Shown: positions 9,435-18,060, counted from the stretch's first letter. The stretch is DNA of 64,000 bases from an uncultured Clostridia bacterium (GCA_947624015.1 CANQIA010000006.1:1-64000); one strand, 5' to 3'. Notes: generated by a model not told the origin, from the letters alone. Numbers and translations: made by a program.

Positions 9435-10531
9435 TGTTTGAAGGCAAAAGGGACAGAGAAGACGTTATAAACGACGCAAAAAAAATATGCTCAGAATACT
9501 CTTTAAATATTGAAAAAAACAGATCCCTTTTATTCAAAGGGGATAATATAAAGGTATTATCATTATTACAAAAGGAATACAAGGGAAAGATCGACTTGAT
9601 ATATATTGATCCCCCTTTCAACACAAATCAGGATTTTGTAATGGATACGGAAAGAGCCAACTCTATCAGTTATTCAAAAAACGGCAAGATAGCATATTCC
9701 GACAAGATGACTATGGATCAGTATTTGGAATTCATACGAGAAAGACTTATATTAATGTACGAATTATTATCGGATAAAGGCTCTATATACTTTCACATAG
9801 ATCATAAGATAGGTCATTACATAAGGATAATAATGGATGAGATATTTGGAGATCAAAATTTTAAAAACGACATTACCAGAATAAAATCCAATCCCAAAAA
9901 TTTTTACAGAAAAGCCTATGGAAATGAAAAGGATATAATATTATTTTATGCCAAGAAATACGATAAGAATATTTGGAACGATATTAAGATCCCCTTAGAC
10001 AAAGAGGAAATAAATAAAAGATTCAAAAAGACAGACAATAAGGGCAGAAGATATACGACTATCCCCTTGCACGCTCCCGGAGAGACCAAAGGAGTTACGG
10101 GACAGCCCTGGAGAAATATGCCTGTCCCCAAGGGAAGACATTGGAGAACGGATCCAAAGGAATTTGACAGATTGGACAGCGAGGGCAGAATAGAATGGTC
10201 CTCAAGCGGAAATCCCAGAATAATAAAATACGCAGATGAACATAAGGGAAAGAAAATACAGGACATATGGAAATTCAAAGACCCTCAGAAGCCAACATAT
10301 CCTACCGAAAAAAACGAATTGCTTTTGGAACGTATCATTAAGCAATCCTCTGCCCGGGACAGTATCGTTATGGATTGCTTTGCAGGAAGCGGCACAACAT
10401 TAAAGGCGGCGTATGATCTAAACAGAAAATGGATCGGCGTAGATGATTCCGATCCTGCAATAGAGACCATAAAAAATAAAAATATAGGAGATTATTTATA
10501 CATAGATATCGATAATATCCCTATCTTATAA
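9425..10531 (+). CDS. Orphan adenine-specific DNA methyltransferase
   Basis: A 368-aa site-specific DNA methyltransferase of the N4/N6 amino-methylase family. The catalytic motif IDPPFNT (about 61-67) precedes the SAM-binding motif FAGSGTT (about 319-325), the order of beta-class (Mod-like) enzymes. The target-recognition region lies between them. No restriction nuclease or specificity gene is adjacent, so it is an orphan: regulatory methylation or a remnant of a restriction-modification system. Leucine is mostly TTA here, whereas neighbouring genes prefer CTT and CTG. It sits directly behind a tRNA gene, a common insertion site. RBS GGAGG is 6 nt before the ATG. Confidence 0.9.
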   Translation: MELMFEGKRDREDVINDAKKICSEYSLNIEKNRSLLFKGDNIKVLSLLQKEYKGKIDLIYIDPPFNTNQDFVMDTERANSISYSKNGKIAYSDKMTMDQYLEFIRERLILMYELLSDKGSIYFHIDHKIGHYIRIIMDEIFGDQNFKNDITRIKSNPKNFYRKAYGNEKDIILFYAKKYDKNIWNDIKIPLDKEEINKRFKKTDNKGRRYTTIPLHAPGETKGVTGQPWRNMPVPKGRHWRTDPKEFDRLDSEGRIEWSSSGNPRIIKYADEHKGKKIQDIWKFKDPQKPTYPTEKNELLLERIIKQSSARDSIVMDCFAGSGTTLKAAYDLNRKWIGVDDSDPAIETIKNKNIGDYLYIDIDNIPIL

Positions 10532-10570
10532 TACGCCTTACGATCGGTTGGATCTGTCAATATATATTGA

Positions 10571-10600
10571 CAAAAGTCCCGGATAACCGGGACTTTTTTA
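10571..10600. terminator. Bidirectional terminator
   Basis: AAAGTCCCGG and CCGGGACTTT flank a 4-nt loop, with T runs on both strands. It serves the methyltransferase (+) and overlaps the end of the converging minus-strand gene. Confidence 0.9.
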
Positions 10601-10963
10601 ATTCTGTTCACACATTTCTATATTTGTTATATTGTTCAATTCATGAGCTATAATATACTTGTTGGTCCTTATACATACCATATTTTTGGCATTTTTGCCT
10701 ATGAATTCCCCCTCAAAATTAGTATTGGCTGTGGTGGTTATCTTAATATGCATACCTCTCTTGAAGGTAATACCGTGGAATTCTATCCTATCCGTCGGGA
10801 AAAGAGCATAGCATCTGTTCATTACCGCCGTTATGTCTTTATTGACGGAAGATACCTTTTTAAGAAGAGAACGTATCTTTATGATATTATTTATAAACCA
10901 TGTTATACAAAATGCCAGAAGTGCGGCATATAAAATTTCCTCAGTTGTCAATCCAATATTCAT
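10598..10963 (-). CDS. Small membrane protein with Sm/SH3-like C-terminal domain
   Basis: A 121-aa protein of unknown function. One transmembrane helix at about residues 10-30 is followed by a short basic linker and a compact beta-rich domain. The latter reads like a small barrel: GMHIKITTTANTNFEGEFIG, then MVCIRTNKYIIAHELNNITNIE. Spacing of Gly and hydrophobic residues resembles Sm/SH3-type barrels, which is inference only. The ATG at 10963 is chosen because AGGAGG lies 7 nt upstream; a longer frame starts at 11002 without an RBS. It is the last gene of the decarboxylase/DUF815 operon. Confidence 0.75.
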   Translation of the reverse strand: MNIGLTTEEILYAALLAFCITWFINNIIKIRSLLKKVSSVNKDITAVMNRCYALFPTDRIEFHGITFKRGMHIKITTTANTNFEGEFIGKNAKNMVCIRTNKYIIAHELNNITNIEMCEQN

Positions 10964-11025
10964 AATACACCTCCTAAGTATATAAAGTATAACACAAATC
11001 ACAAAATATGCAACATATTTTTTTA

Positions 11026-12270
11026 TTAACGAGAGATTTTCCAGAGCATGTCATTGACAAACTGCTTTGCTGTACGCCCCGACATTCCCTTTTGCTTAAG
11101 CTCCCAGGACATAGCCGCAGACTTAAGCTGCTCCTCATCCATAACGAGTCCCTGCTCCTTGGCAATACCCTTTACTATCTCTATATATTCTTTGGGAGTG
11201 GGCTTTGGATAAGATATGGTTATACCAAAGCGATCCGAAAGAGAGAGCTTTTCGTTAAGGGTGTCCTGTGTGTGTATCTCGGCATCGGTGCTGCCCGAAG
11301 GACGATCAGACCATTTTTCCTGTATAATATGACGTCTGTTGCTGGTAGCATAAAAAAGCACATTATCGGGCTGACCCTCGGAGCCGCCCTCCAGCAGAGA
11401 TTTCATATATTTGTATTGTATCTCGCTTTCGTCAAAAGAAAGATCGTCTATAAATATAATAAACTTTCTTCCTCTGTGTCTTATAAGCTTAAGTATATCG
11501 GGAAGCTTGGCTATTTGCTCCTTTGTTATCTCAACTATTCTCAGTCCCATGTCAAAATACTCGTTTACAAGAGCCTTTACCGAAGAGGATTTTCCCGTAC
11601 CTCTTGCGCCTACAAGAAGCACATTGTTTGCCTTGTAGCCCTTTAAAAAAGCAAGGGTATTGTCTGTAAGCTGCTTTATCTGAGCCTTATAGCCGATCAG
11701 ATCCTTAAATGTGATAGGATCGGGATAAGCCACTCCCGTAAGAGTTTTTCTCTTGTCGTTGTAGCGGAAGGACTTATACATGGATATATCTCCGCAGCCG
11801 TATTTGTTATGAAAAGCTATAACATCGTCAACGGAATAATTCCTGCAAAAATCTATTGCATTTCCCTTGTTCACAGGTCTGTAATCGGTTATTTCCTTAA
11901 TTGCGCTGTCCATAAGTCCGCTGCCGGGCAGCTCTGACAGGTCAATATCCGCAAGCTGATTTATTTTTTCTATATCAGCCTTTGCCAGAGCATACACAGA
12001 CGTATCCCTTACATCTGCATTGTTCTCGCAAAAGAGAGTAAACGCATTTTCATCCCTTAGCATAAGATGGAGAATATAGCTTTTGAACAGATTACCGCTA
12101 AAGCCGCTTTTTTCAGCCATTTCGGTAAGCCTTGAAACAAGCAGTGAAAGAGAGGATAAATTGTCCTGCTCTGTAAGTATATCCTTTAATATGTCTATTA
12201 TCTTGTCATGCTTGATATTGCCGTATATCGTAAGTGAATTTATCTGTTCAGATATTTTGCTTATATCCAT
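11026..12270 (-). CDS. DUF815 family AAA ATPase
   Basis: A 414-aa AAA-type ATPase. The N-terminal ~190 residues are helical and unrecognised. Walker A GARGTGKSS is near 221-229 and Walker B FIIFIDDLSF near 270. A region with SNRRH, where other AAA proteins have sensor 1, follows, and the C-terminus carries a helical lid. DUF815 proteins occur widely in bacteria without a defined substrate. The gene lies 35 bp behind a PLP decarboxylase gene on the same strand and probably shares its promoter. Confidence 0.88.
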   Translation of the reverse strand: MDISKISEQINSLTIYGNIKHDKIIDILKDILTEQDNLSSLSLLVSRLTEMAEKSGFSGNLFKSYILHLMLRDENAFTLFCENNADVRDTSVYALAKADIEKINQLADIDLSELPGSGLMDSAIKEITDYRPVNKGNAIDFCRNYSVDDVIAFHNKYGCGDISMYKSFRYNDKRKTLTGVAYPDPITFKDLIGYKAQIKQLTDNTLAFLKGYKANNVLLVGARGTGKSSSVKALVNEYFDMGLRIVEITKEQIAKLPDILKLIRHRGRKFIIFIDDLSFDESEIQYKYMKSLLEGGSEGQPDNVLFYATSNRRHIIQEKWSDRPSGSTDAEIHTQDTLNEKLSLSDRFGITISYPKPTPKEYIEIVKGIAKEQGLVMDEEQLKSAAMSWELKQKGMSGRTAKQFVNDMLWKISR

Positions 12271-12305
12271 AAATCGTCACTCCATTTTATATTTACTCTC
12301 TTATG

Positions 12306-13715
12306 TCATTTATCTGCTTTTTTTACCACAGCCACGCTGCCGTTTTCGGCTCCGATGACCGATATGCCCACAGCTTTAAGCTGCCTAATGCTCTCTATGT
12401 TCTCCCCTGTTATGATCTTTCCCATAGGTACCAGAGGTATGCCCGGAGGATACGGTATTATTGACGCTGCGGCTATCCTGCCCGGAGCCTCCTCATAGGC
12501 TACGGTTTCCTTGCCGCTGAAATAAACGTCTCTCGGAGTCATTTCCGGTACCGAAACGGAAAGCCCTGATATGGGTATCTTTTCTATGAATTTTCTTTCG
12601 TACTTTTTATCAAGCTCTGTTATGGCTTTTACAAATCTCTTTATGCCCTTGGGATCGTCGGCAACGGTGGTTATTGCAACTATGTGATGAAGACCTGCCA
12701 TCTCTATCCTTATATTATATTTATCAAGAAGTATCCTGCTCAGATCCATTCCTGTAATATCCGTTCTTACCATTATTGTAAAACGGCTTATATCCACATC
12801 GGCTATGTGGCTCTGCCCCTTTATGCTGTCATTTACAAGCTTAAGGGTCTTGCAGTGGGCAAGCTCGTGGCGGGCATCCTTTAGTACCTGTATGTAAGAT
12901 GAAAAAAGATTCTTGTCCCTGCTGAGCAGATCCCTTGCATAGTCCACAGACGCCATAACGGGATATGAAGGACTTGTGGTATTGATCATGGACACAGCCT
13001 CTTTTATCCTTATGCTGTCCGTTCTGCCGCCCTTTATACTAAGCACGGCCCCTTGATTAAGACAAGGAAGCGTCTTGTGCCAACTGTTCACAACAACATC
13101 AGCGCCCTGTGAAAGAGCAGAGGGCGGAAATACATCGGAAAACACAAAATGAGCGCCGTGACATTCGTCAACTATAAGTATCGAACCATGCTTATGTACT
13201 ATATCTGCTATGGTTCTGACATCACATGTAAAGCCCTCGTAGGTGGGACTTGTTATTATCATAGCCTTTATATCATAGCTTTCAAAGGCTCTGAATATAT
13301 CTCTTATGCTTATTCCGCCGCAAAGCCCTTCCTCGGTTATGCTCGGCGAAATATATATGGGATTTACCCCTGCCATTATAAGTCCGTCATATACGCTTTT
13401 GTGGCAATTTGCCGCAACAAGCACATTGTCTCCGGGATCGCAGCAGGCAAGTATTGAAGCTATCATACCGCTTGTGCCGCCGTTTACCAATATAAAAGAA
13501 CTGTCTGCGCCCAGAAGCTCGGCAAGGGCATTCTGCGCATCTGCGATTATGCCCTCAGGCATATGCAGATTATCAGTACACTCCGTTTCCGTATAATCAT
13601 ACAATCTGAAATCATAAGGCATAAATCTTATGTTTCTTTTATGTCCCGGCATATGGAGAGGATACGCATTCTTCTCCTCAAGTTCCCGTAGCTTATCAAA
13701 TATATAAGCTGCCAT
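12306..13715 (-). CDS. PLP-dependent Orn/Lys/Arg-type decarboxylase
   Basis: A 469-aa fold-type I PLP enzyme of the short Orn/Lys/Arg decarboxylase group (like B. subtilis YaaO/SpeA). The PLP lysine lies in NSWHKTL near residue 213, preceded by the cofactor-binding IVDECHGAH. The C-terminal domain ends with the family-typical PPGIPLVPMG. It lacks the N-terminal wing domain of the large inducible enterobacterial enzymes. The substrate (arginine, lysine or ornithine, for polyamine synthesis) cannot be decided from sequence. RBS GGAAGGGG and a strong upstream promoter make it the first gene of its operon. Confidence 0.88.
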   Translation of the reverse strand: MAAYIFDKLRELEEKNAYPLHMPGHKRNIRFMPYDFRLYDYTETECTDNLHMPEGIIADAQNALAELLGADSSFILVNGGTSGMIASILACCDPGDNVLVAANCHKSVYDGLIMAGVNPIYISPSITEEGLCGGISIRDIFRAFESYDIKAMIITSPTYEGFTCDVRTIADIVHKHGSILIVDECHGAHFVFSDVFPPSALSQGADVVVNSWHKTLPCLNQGAVLSIKGGRTDSIRIKEAVSMINTTSPSYPVMASVDYARDLLSRDKNLFSSYIQVLKDARHELAHCKTLKLVNDSIKGQSHIADVDISRFTIMVRTDITGMDLSRILLDKYNIRIEMAGLHHIVAITTVADDPKGIKRFVKAITELDKKYERKFIEKIPISGLSVSVPEMTPRDVYFSGKETVAYEEAPGRIAAASIIPYPPGIPLVPMGKIITGENIESIRQLKAVGISVIGAENGSVAVVKKADK

Positions 13716-13776
13716 AATAAAAACCCCTTCCCAATTTATATTTATATTAGGTCTTCTCTCTAAGTCTATTCATAAT

Positions 13777-13812
13777 ATTATACTAAAAATAGCTGTAAAT
13801 GTCAAATTTGAC
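13777..13812 (-). promoter_or_regulatory. Strong promoter of the decarboxylase operon
   Basis: On the minus strand, TTGACA (13805-13800), a 17-bp spacer and TATAAT (13782-13777): both boxes are consensus. The -35 box lies within the perfect palindrome GTCAAATTTGAC (13801-13812), a possible operator. Confidence 0.85.
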
Positions 13813-13880
13813 AAAACACTGTCATTAGTCGGCAATATATAAGGCATAGAGCAGTTATTTACGCAACGGATATAAAAATA

Positions 13881-13909
13881 TTTACAAAAATTTAATTTTG
13901 GTGTAGTAT
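13881..13909 (+). promoter_or_regulatory. Promoter of yqeG-aroE-aroK
   Basis: TTTACA (13881-13886), 17-bp spacer, TAGTAT (13904-13909). It points away from the decarboxylase promoter. Confidence 0.6.
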
Positions 13910-13940
13910 TATAAATGTATAGATAAGATGAGGTGATATT

Positions 13941-14462
13941 ATGCTAAAATTTCTCTACCCCGACCAATACATTTCCTCTGTATATGAAATGACTGCCGAA
14001 AAAATAAAAGCTTTGAATATAGATACGGTCGTTTTTGATATAGACAATACTCTGGTACCCTACTGGATAAAGGTACCCAACAGCAAACTTACGGCATATT
14101 TCATGTCCCTTAAAAATGCCGGCATAAAGACCGCCGTGCTTTCCAACAGCAGGGAGGAGCGGAGCAGGATATTCTGTACTCCCGTAAATATGCCCTATTT
14201 GTACAGAGCAGGCAAGCCCGGTATAAAGGGCTTCAAAAGGCTTATGGAAAAGCTGGGGTCATTGCCCGAAAAAACTCTTATTATGGGGGACCAGATATTT
14301 ACCGACGTATGGTGCGGAAACAGAGCGGGAGCATATTCGGTGCTTGTAAAACAGGTAAGCCCCAAAGACGAGCTTGTAACTGCGCCTAAAAGACCCTTTG
14401 AAAAGATAGTGATAAAAATGTATCTGAGATATTTAAGGAAAAACGGAGGTAAAAATGAATAA
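13941..14462 (+). CDS. yqeG: YqeG family HAD phosphatase
   Basis: A 173-aa HAD-superfamily phosphatase of the YqeG/PGP-MtmGAT group. Motif I is VFDIDNTLV with Asp33 and Asp35, motif II is the LSNS segment, and the late motif is GDQIFTDV. B. subtilis yqeG sits in the yqeG-yqeH-aroE-nadD-yqeK-rsfS cluster. Here yqeG keeps aroE as its neighbour, and the nadD-yqeK-rsfS part is found at 61.8-63.4 kb. The 3' end overlaps aroE by 8 nt. Its physiological substrate is not established. Confidence 0.9.
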   Translation: MLKFLYPDQYISSVYEMTAEKIKALNIDTVVFDIDNTLVPYWIKVPNSKLTAYFMSLKNAGIKTAVLSNSREERSRIFCTPVNMPYLYRAGKPGIKGFKRLMEKLGSLPEKTLIMGDQIFTDVWCGNRAGAYSVLVKQVSPKDELVTAPKRPFEKIVIKMYLRYLRKNGGKNE

Positions 14463-15342
14463 TATAAACACAGATGTAAAGGGTACCACCGATGTATATG
14501 CCGTTATAGGCTGCCCTGTTCATCACAGCTTCAGCCCTGTTATACATAATACTGTCAAGAATATTACCCATAAGGACTTTATATATACTGCCCTTGAGGT
14601 CAGACCGGAAATGCTCGGAGCTGCCATTAAAGGCGCTTACGCTCTCGGCATAAAGGGAATGAACGTGACCGTACCCCACAAAGTGGCTGTTATGGATGAG
14701 CTTTGCCGTATAGATAAAAATGCAAGTGTAATAAACGCCGTAAATACGCTGAAATATACCGACAAGGGATACGAGGGATACAATACGGATGTAATAGGCG
14801 TGTACTATGCCATAAAGAACAGAGGATTTGATATAAAGAATAAAAATATACTTCTCCTTGGAGCGGGAGGCGCAGGAAACGCTTGCGCCGTTATGGCGGC
14901 AGACAAAGGGTGCGCCAAGCTCTACATAAGCAACAGAACCATAGAAAAGGCTCAGAAGCTTTCAAAGACCGTAGCGGATAACTACGGCTGCGACGCAAGA
15001 GCAATATCCCTTGAGGATATATACGGCATAGACTCCGTGGATATAGTCATAAATTCCACCGTAATGGGCTTTGGCAATAATGTAGGCGTAAGTCCCATTA
15101 AGGATAAGGAATTTTTTAAGGAAAAGAATGTGGAGCTTGTGTTTGACGTAATATATGCTCCTTGGGAAACACAGCTTTTAAAGGATGCGTCAAGTCAGGG
15201 CATACCCGTACTGAACGGCTTTGATATGCTGGTGTATCAAGCCGTGGCGGCAGAGGAGATATGGTTTGGCGAAAGCTTCGAAAGCGAGCTTAAAGAAAAG
15301 CTTTGCTCGGAGCTGAGAAAATATTACAGGGAGAATTGCTGA
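14455..15342 (+). CDS. aroE: Shikimate dehydrogenase
   Basis: AroE reduces 3-dehydroshikimate to shikimate with NADPH, the fourth step of the shikimate pathway. It has 295 aa. Substrate-binding HSFSP is at 24-28 and NVTVPHK carries the catalytic Lys at about 76. The partner Asp is in YNTDVIG at about 112, and the dinucleotide-binding loop GAGGAG is at 136-141. The start has RBS CGGAGG and overlaps yqeG, so translation is likely coupled. aroK follows directly, and aroB is in the window at 43.9 kb. Confidence 0.96.
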   Translation: MNNINTDVKGTTDVYAVIGCPVHHSFSPVIHNTVKNITHKDFIYTALEVRPEMLGAAIKGAYALGIKGMNVTVPHKVAVMDELCRIDKNASVINAVNTLKYTDKGYEGYNTDVIGVYYAIKNRGFDIKNKNILLLGAGGAGNACAVMAADKGCAKLYISNRTIEKAQKLSKTVADNYGCDARAISLEDIYGIDSVDIVINSTVMGFGNNVGVSPIKDKEFFKEKNVELVFDVIYAPWETQLLKDASSQGIPVLNGFDMLVYQAVAAEEIWFGESFESELKEKLCSELRKYYRENC

Positions 15343-15343
15343 A

Positions 15344-15853
15344 ATGAAAAAGAATATTGTGCTTATAGGCTTTATGGGAAGCGGAAAAACAAGCGTGGGA
15401 AAAAGGCTTTCCTTAAATCTTAAAAAGGAATTTATAGATATGGATGACTTTATAGAAAAAAGAGAGGGCATGACCGTGTCCGAAATATTTGAAAAAAAAG
15501 GCGAGATGTGTTTCAGGGAAATGGAAAAAGAGCTGTGCAGGCGCTTTGCCGTACCTAAGGGCAAGATCATAGCCACAGGAGGCGGCGTAATTAAAAATGC
15601 CGAAAATGTTGCCAACCTTAAAAAGGGCGGCGTCATAATATACCTAAGCTCATCTCCCGAAAGGATCGCCTACAACCTTAGATATGACAATTCCAGACCG
15701 CTCCTTGCAGGAGAGAATAAAGAGAAAAAAATAGCCAAGCTTATGAACGAGAGAAAAAGCCTTTATGAAAAATGCGCAGATATCACTATCGACGTATCTC
15801 AAATGAATTTAGACGGAACATTAAATAAAATATATGAATTATTGGAGCTATAA
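15344..15853 (+). CDS. aroK: Shikimate kinase
   Basis: AroK phosphorylates shikimate to shikimate-3-phosphate. It has 169 aa. The P-loop is GFMGSGKT (9-16), the Mg/shikimate-binding DMDD is at 32-35, and the shikimate-binding GGGVI follows. Arg residues of the lid (FREME, NSRPLL) are present. It begins 1 nt after the aroE stop. This gives a coherent aroE-aroK unit without other aro genes attached. Confidence 0.95.
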   Translation: MKKNIVLIGFMGSGKTSVGKRLSLNLKKEFIDMDDFIEKREGMTVSEIFEKKGEMCFREMEKELCRRFAVPKGKIIATGGGVIKNAENVANLKKGGVIIYLSSSPERIAYNLRYDNSRPLLAGENKEKKIAKLMNERKSLYEKCADITIDVSQMNLDGTLNKIYELLEL

Positions 15854-15909
15854 AGCCCACCCAATGATCTGCCGAGGCATATTTTTATCAAAGCAAAGAG
15901 GGTGCTTTT

Positions 15910-17214
15910 ATGAATATCACAGATATAATCATTAAAAAAAAGAACAATTTGGAGCTTAGCAAAGAGGAGATACAGTATTTTATAGACGGCGTCGTAAACA
16001 AGACAATACCCGACTATCAGATTTCGGCTCTGCTCATGGCTATAACCATAAATTCTATGAACGAGAGAGAAACGGCGGATATTACAAGAGCTATGACCTT
16101 TTCGGGCAATGTGCTTGACCTGTCCGCCATAAAGGGCATAAAAACAGACAAGCACAGTACAGGCGGCGTCGGAGATACGACAACGCTTGTTCTTGCGCCT
16201 CTTACGGCTTCTCTCGGACTGCCCGTTGTCAAAATGAGCGGCAGAGGTCTTGGGCATACGGGAGGCACTCTTGACAAGCTTGAGTCCATACCCGGCTTCA
16301 ATGTAGGGCTGACCATTGACAAAGCGATAGAACAGATAAACGATATAGGTATTGCGATAATGGGACAGACCATGGCGCTGGATCCGGCAGACAAGTATCT
16401 GTATGCTCTCAGAGATGTAACGGGAACCGTCGAAAGCCTTCCGCTCATTGCCTCCAGTATAATGAGCAAAAAACTGGCGGCAGGATCAGACGCCATCGTG
16501 CTGGATGTAAAGACAGGCAGCGGCGCCTTTATGAAAAATGAGGAGGACGCCGTAAAGCTGGCTGAGACCATGATAAAAGCAGGTCAAAGCATGAACAAAA
16601 AGGTTACGGCTCTCATTACTGATATGGATGAACCCTTGGGAGAGCATATAGGCAACAGCCTTGAAGTAATAGAGGCAATAGAAATACTAAAGGGAAAAAA
16701 AGAAGGCAGGCTTAAAGACGTATCCCTTGCCTTGGGAGCGGAAATGCTCGTGTTGGGCGGTATTGCAAAAAGCGCCATGCAAGGCATAGAGCTTATGGAG
16801 AGAAACATACATAACGGCAAGGGTATTGATAAATTCAGAGAGCTTATAGAGGCTCAGGGAGGAGACAGCAATGTTATAGACGACTATTCTCTTTTCCCTC
16901 AGCCTAAAGCCAAATACCATCTGAAGGCGGACAAAGAGGGATACATATATTCCATAGACTGCCTCAGCATAGGCAAAGCCGCTCTTATTACGGGAGCAGG
17001 CAGAGAGAAAAAGGAATGCACGCCTGACTATTCGGCAGGTATCATAATGCGCTGCCGCACAGGGGATAAGATAAATAAGGGAAGCCTTATAGCCGAGATA
17101 TTTGCATCGGATGTCGAAAAGTGCAAAAAAGCGGCAGATACAATAAAAAATGCGGTTATTATTTCAGAGCGCAAGCCTGAAAAGAGAAGTCTTATAATAA
17201 AAACACTTAGATAA
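15910..17214 (+). CDS. pdp: Pyrimidine-nucleoside phosphorylase
   Basis: A 434-aa enzyme that splits uridine, thymidine or deoxyuridine to base and (deoxy)ribose-1-phosphate in pyrimidine salvage. Diagnostic parts are the phosphate site KHSTGGVGD (81-89) and the family signature KMSGRGLGHTGGTLDKLE (about 108-125). The C-terminal beta-rich domain is complete. Whether it is the broad Pdp or the thymidine-specific DeoA cannot be settled by eye; Pdp is the usual enzyme in Firmicutes. It follows aroK by 56 bp with an RBS and may be co-transcribed. Confidence 0.92.
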   Translation: MNITDIIIKKKNNLELSKEEIQYFIDGVVNKTIPDYQISALLMAITINSMNERETADITRAMTFSGNVLDLSAIKGIKTDKHSTGGVGDTTTLVLAPLTASLGLPVVKMSGRGLGHTGGTLDKLESIPGFNVGLTIDKAIEQINDIGIAIMGQTMALDPADKYLYALRDVTGTVESLPLIASSIMSKKLAAGSDAIVLDVKTGSGAFMKNEEDAVKLAETMIKAGQSMNKKVTALITDMDEPLGEHIGNSLEVIEAIEILKGKKEGRLKDVSLALGAEMLVLGGIAKSAMQGIELMERNIHNGKGIDKFRELIEAQGGDSNVIDDYSLFPQPKAKYHLKADKEGYIYSIDCLSIGKAALITGAGREKKECTPDYSAGIIMRCRTGDKINKGSLIAEIFASDVEKCKKAADTIKNAVIISERKPEKRSLIIKTLR

Positions 17215-17230
17215 ATTGTGGGGGAATAAT

Positions 17231-17953
17231 GTGAATAAAGGTATAAGATACGGTCTTGTTGATACATTAAGGGGTATCGCCGTTATAAGTATGATATTCT
17301 ACCATGCCCTGTGGGATATGGTATATATATTCGGAAAAAACTGGGAGTGGTATACCTCCCCATATGCTCGTATATGGCAGCAGAGCATATGTATAAGCTT
17401 TATATTCATATCGGGCTTTTGTGTTCTTATGGGCAAAAGCAGTGTCAAAAGAGGTATCACAGTATTGCTCTGCGGCGTTTTGATATCCCTTTTTACAAAT
17501 ATATTTATGCCTGAAAACAGTATATATTTCGGAGTGCTTATATGTATAGGCTCCTGTATGCTTATAGGGGATGTTTTGCGAAAATATATATACAAAATAA
17601 ATTTTTATGCGGGAATATGCCTGTCATTTGTTATGTTTTTACTTTTCAGAAATATAAACAAGGGATATATACTGAACATAAAACTTCCCCACTTTCTGTA
17701 CAAGGGCTTTTTAATGGCATATATAGGCTTTCCCGAAAATGCATATAAAGGCGTTGACTATTTTTCGCTTATACCCTGGATATTCATATTTACAACAGGT
17801 ATTTTCACATATATCGCATTTGAAAAAAGAAATATGCTGCAATATACCGTAAAGGGCATAAAGCCTCTCAGCTTTATAGGGCGGCATGCCCTTGCCATAT
17901 ATATGATACATCAGCCTGTGATATACTGCTTGCTCTGTATATTATTCGGATAA
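17231..17953 (+). CDS. DUF1624 (HGSNAT-like) membrane protein
   Basis: A 240-aa polytopic membrane protein of the heparan-alpha-glucosaminide N-acetyltransferase-like group (DUF1624). The N-terminus has the characteristic R-x-x-x-x-D-TLRGIAVISMIFYHALWD with conserved His, and about seven hydrophobic segments follow. The C-terminus RHALAIYMIHQPVIY is also typical of this fold. It may acylate cell-envelope sugars, but the substrate is unknown. The GTG at 17231 is chosen because GGGGGA lies 7 nt upstream; an in-frame TTG at 17216 has no RBS. It is the last gene before the repeat/terminator block. Confidence 0.8.
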   Translation: MNKGIRYGLVDTLRGIAVISMIFYHALWDMVYIFGKNWEWYTSPYARIWQQSICISFIFISGFCVLMGKSSVKRGITVLLCGVLISLFTNIFMPENSIYFGVLICIGSCMLIGDVLRKYIYKINFYAGICLSFVMFLLFRNINKGYILNIKLPHFLYKGFLMAYIGFPENAYKGVDYFSLIPWIFIFTTGIFTYIAFEKRNMLQYTVKGIKPLSFIGRHALAIYMIHQPVIYCLLCILFG

Positions 17954-17970
17954 CGCTTTAAAACCGAAGA

Positions 17971-18027
17971 TAACTGAAAGAAATGTCTTTAGGCATTTCT
18001 TTCAAGCGTGTCGATTTTATCGACACG
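17971..18027 (-). repeat. Two-hairpin palindromic repeat, copy A
   Basis: Two adjacent hairpins: an 11-bp stem (17974-17984 with 17993-18003) and a perfect 10-bp stem with a 3-nt loop (18005-18014 with 18018-18027). The reverse complement recurs almost unchanged at 57019-57071; only the loop of the larger hairpin differs. On the minus strand this copy comes directly after the terminator of the amino acid ABC operon. Confidence 0.85.
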
Positions 18028-18058
18028 CAAAAGGGACTGTCAAAGACAATCCCTTTTT
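18028..18058. terminator. Terminator between converging operons
   Basis: AAAAGGGA-x-TGTC pairs with GACA-x-TCCCTTTT around an AAA loop (one mismatch), T run of 6 on the + strand and A/T tracts on the other. It serves the ABC operon (-) and the pdp/DUF1624 operon (+). Confidence 0.85.
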
Positions 18059-18060
18059 TA

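Noticed and set aside
9425..10531. Complete restriction-modification system
   Set aside because: No endonuclease or specificity frame adjoins the methyltransferase on either side.
11008..11646. 212-codon frame opposite the DUF815 gene
   Set aside because: Antisense shadow of a motif-supported ATPase; composition is that of a reverse frame and there is no RBS.
17216..17230. TTG start for the DUF1624 gene
   Set aside because: The GTG at 17231 has the RBS; the TTG has none.
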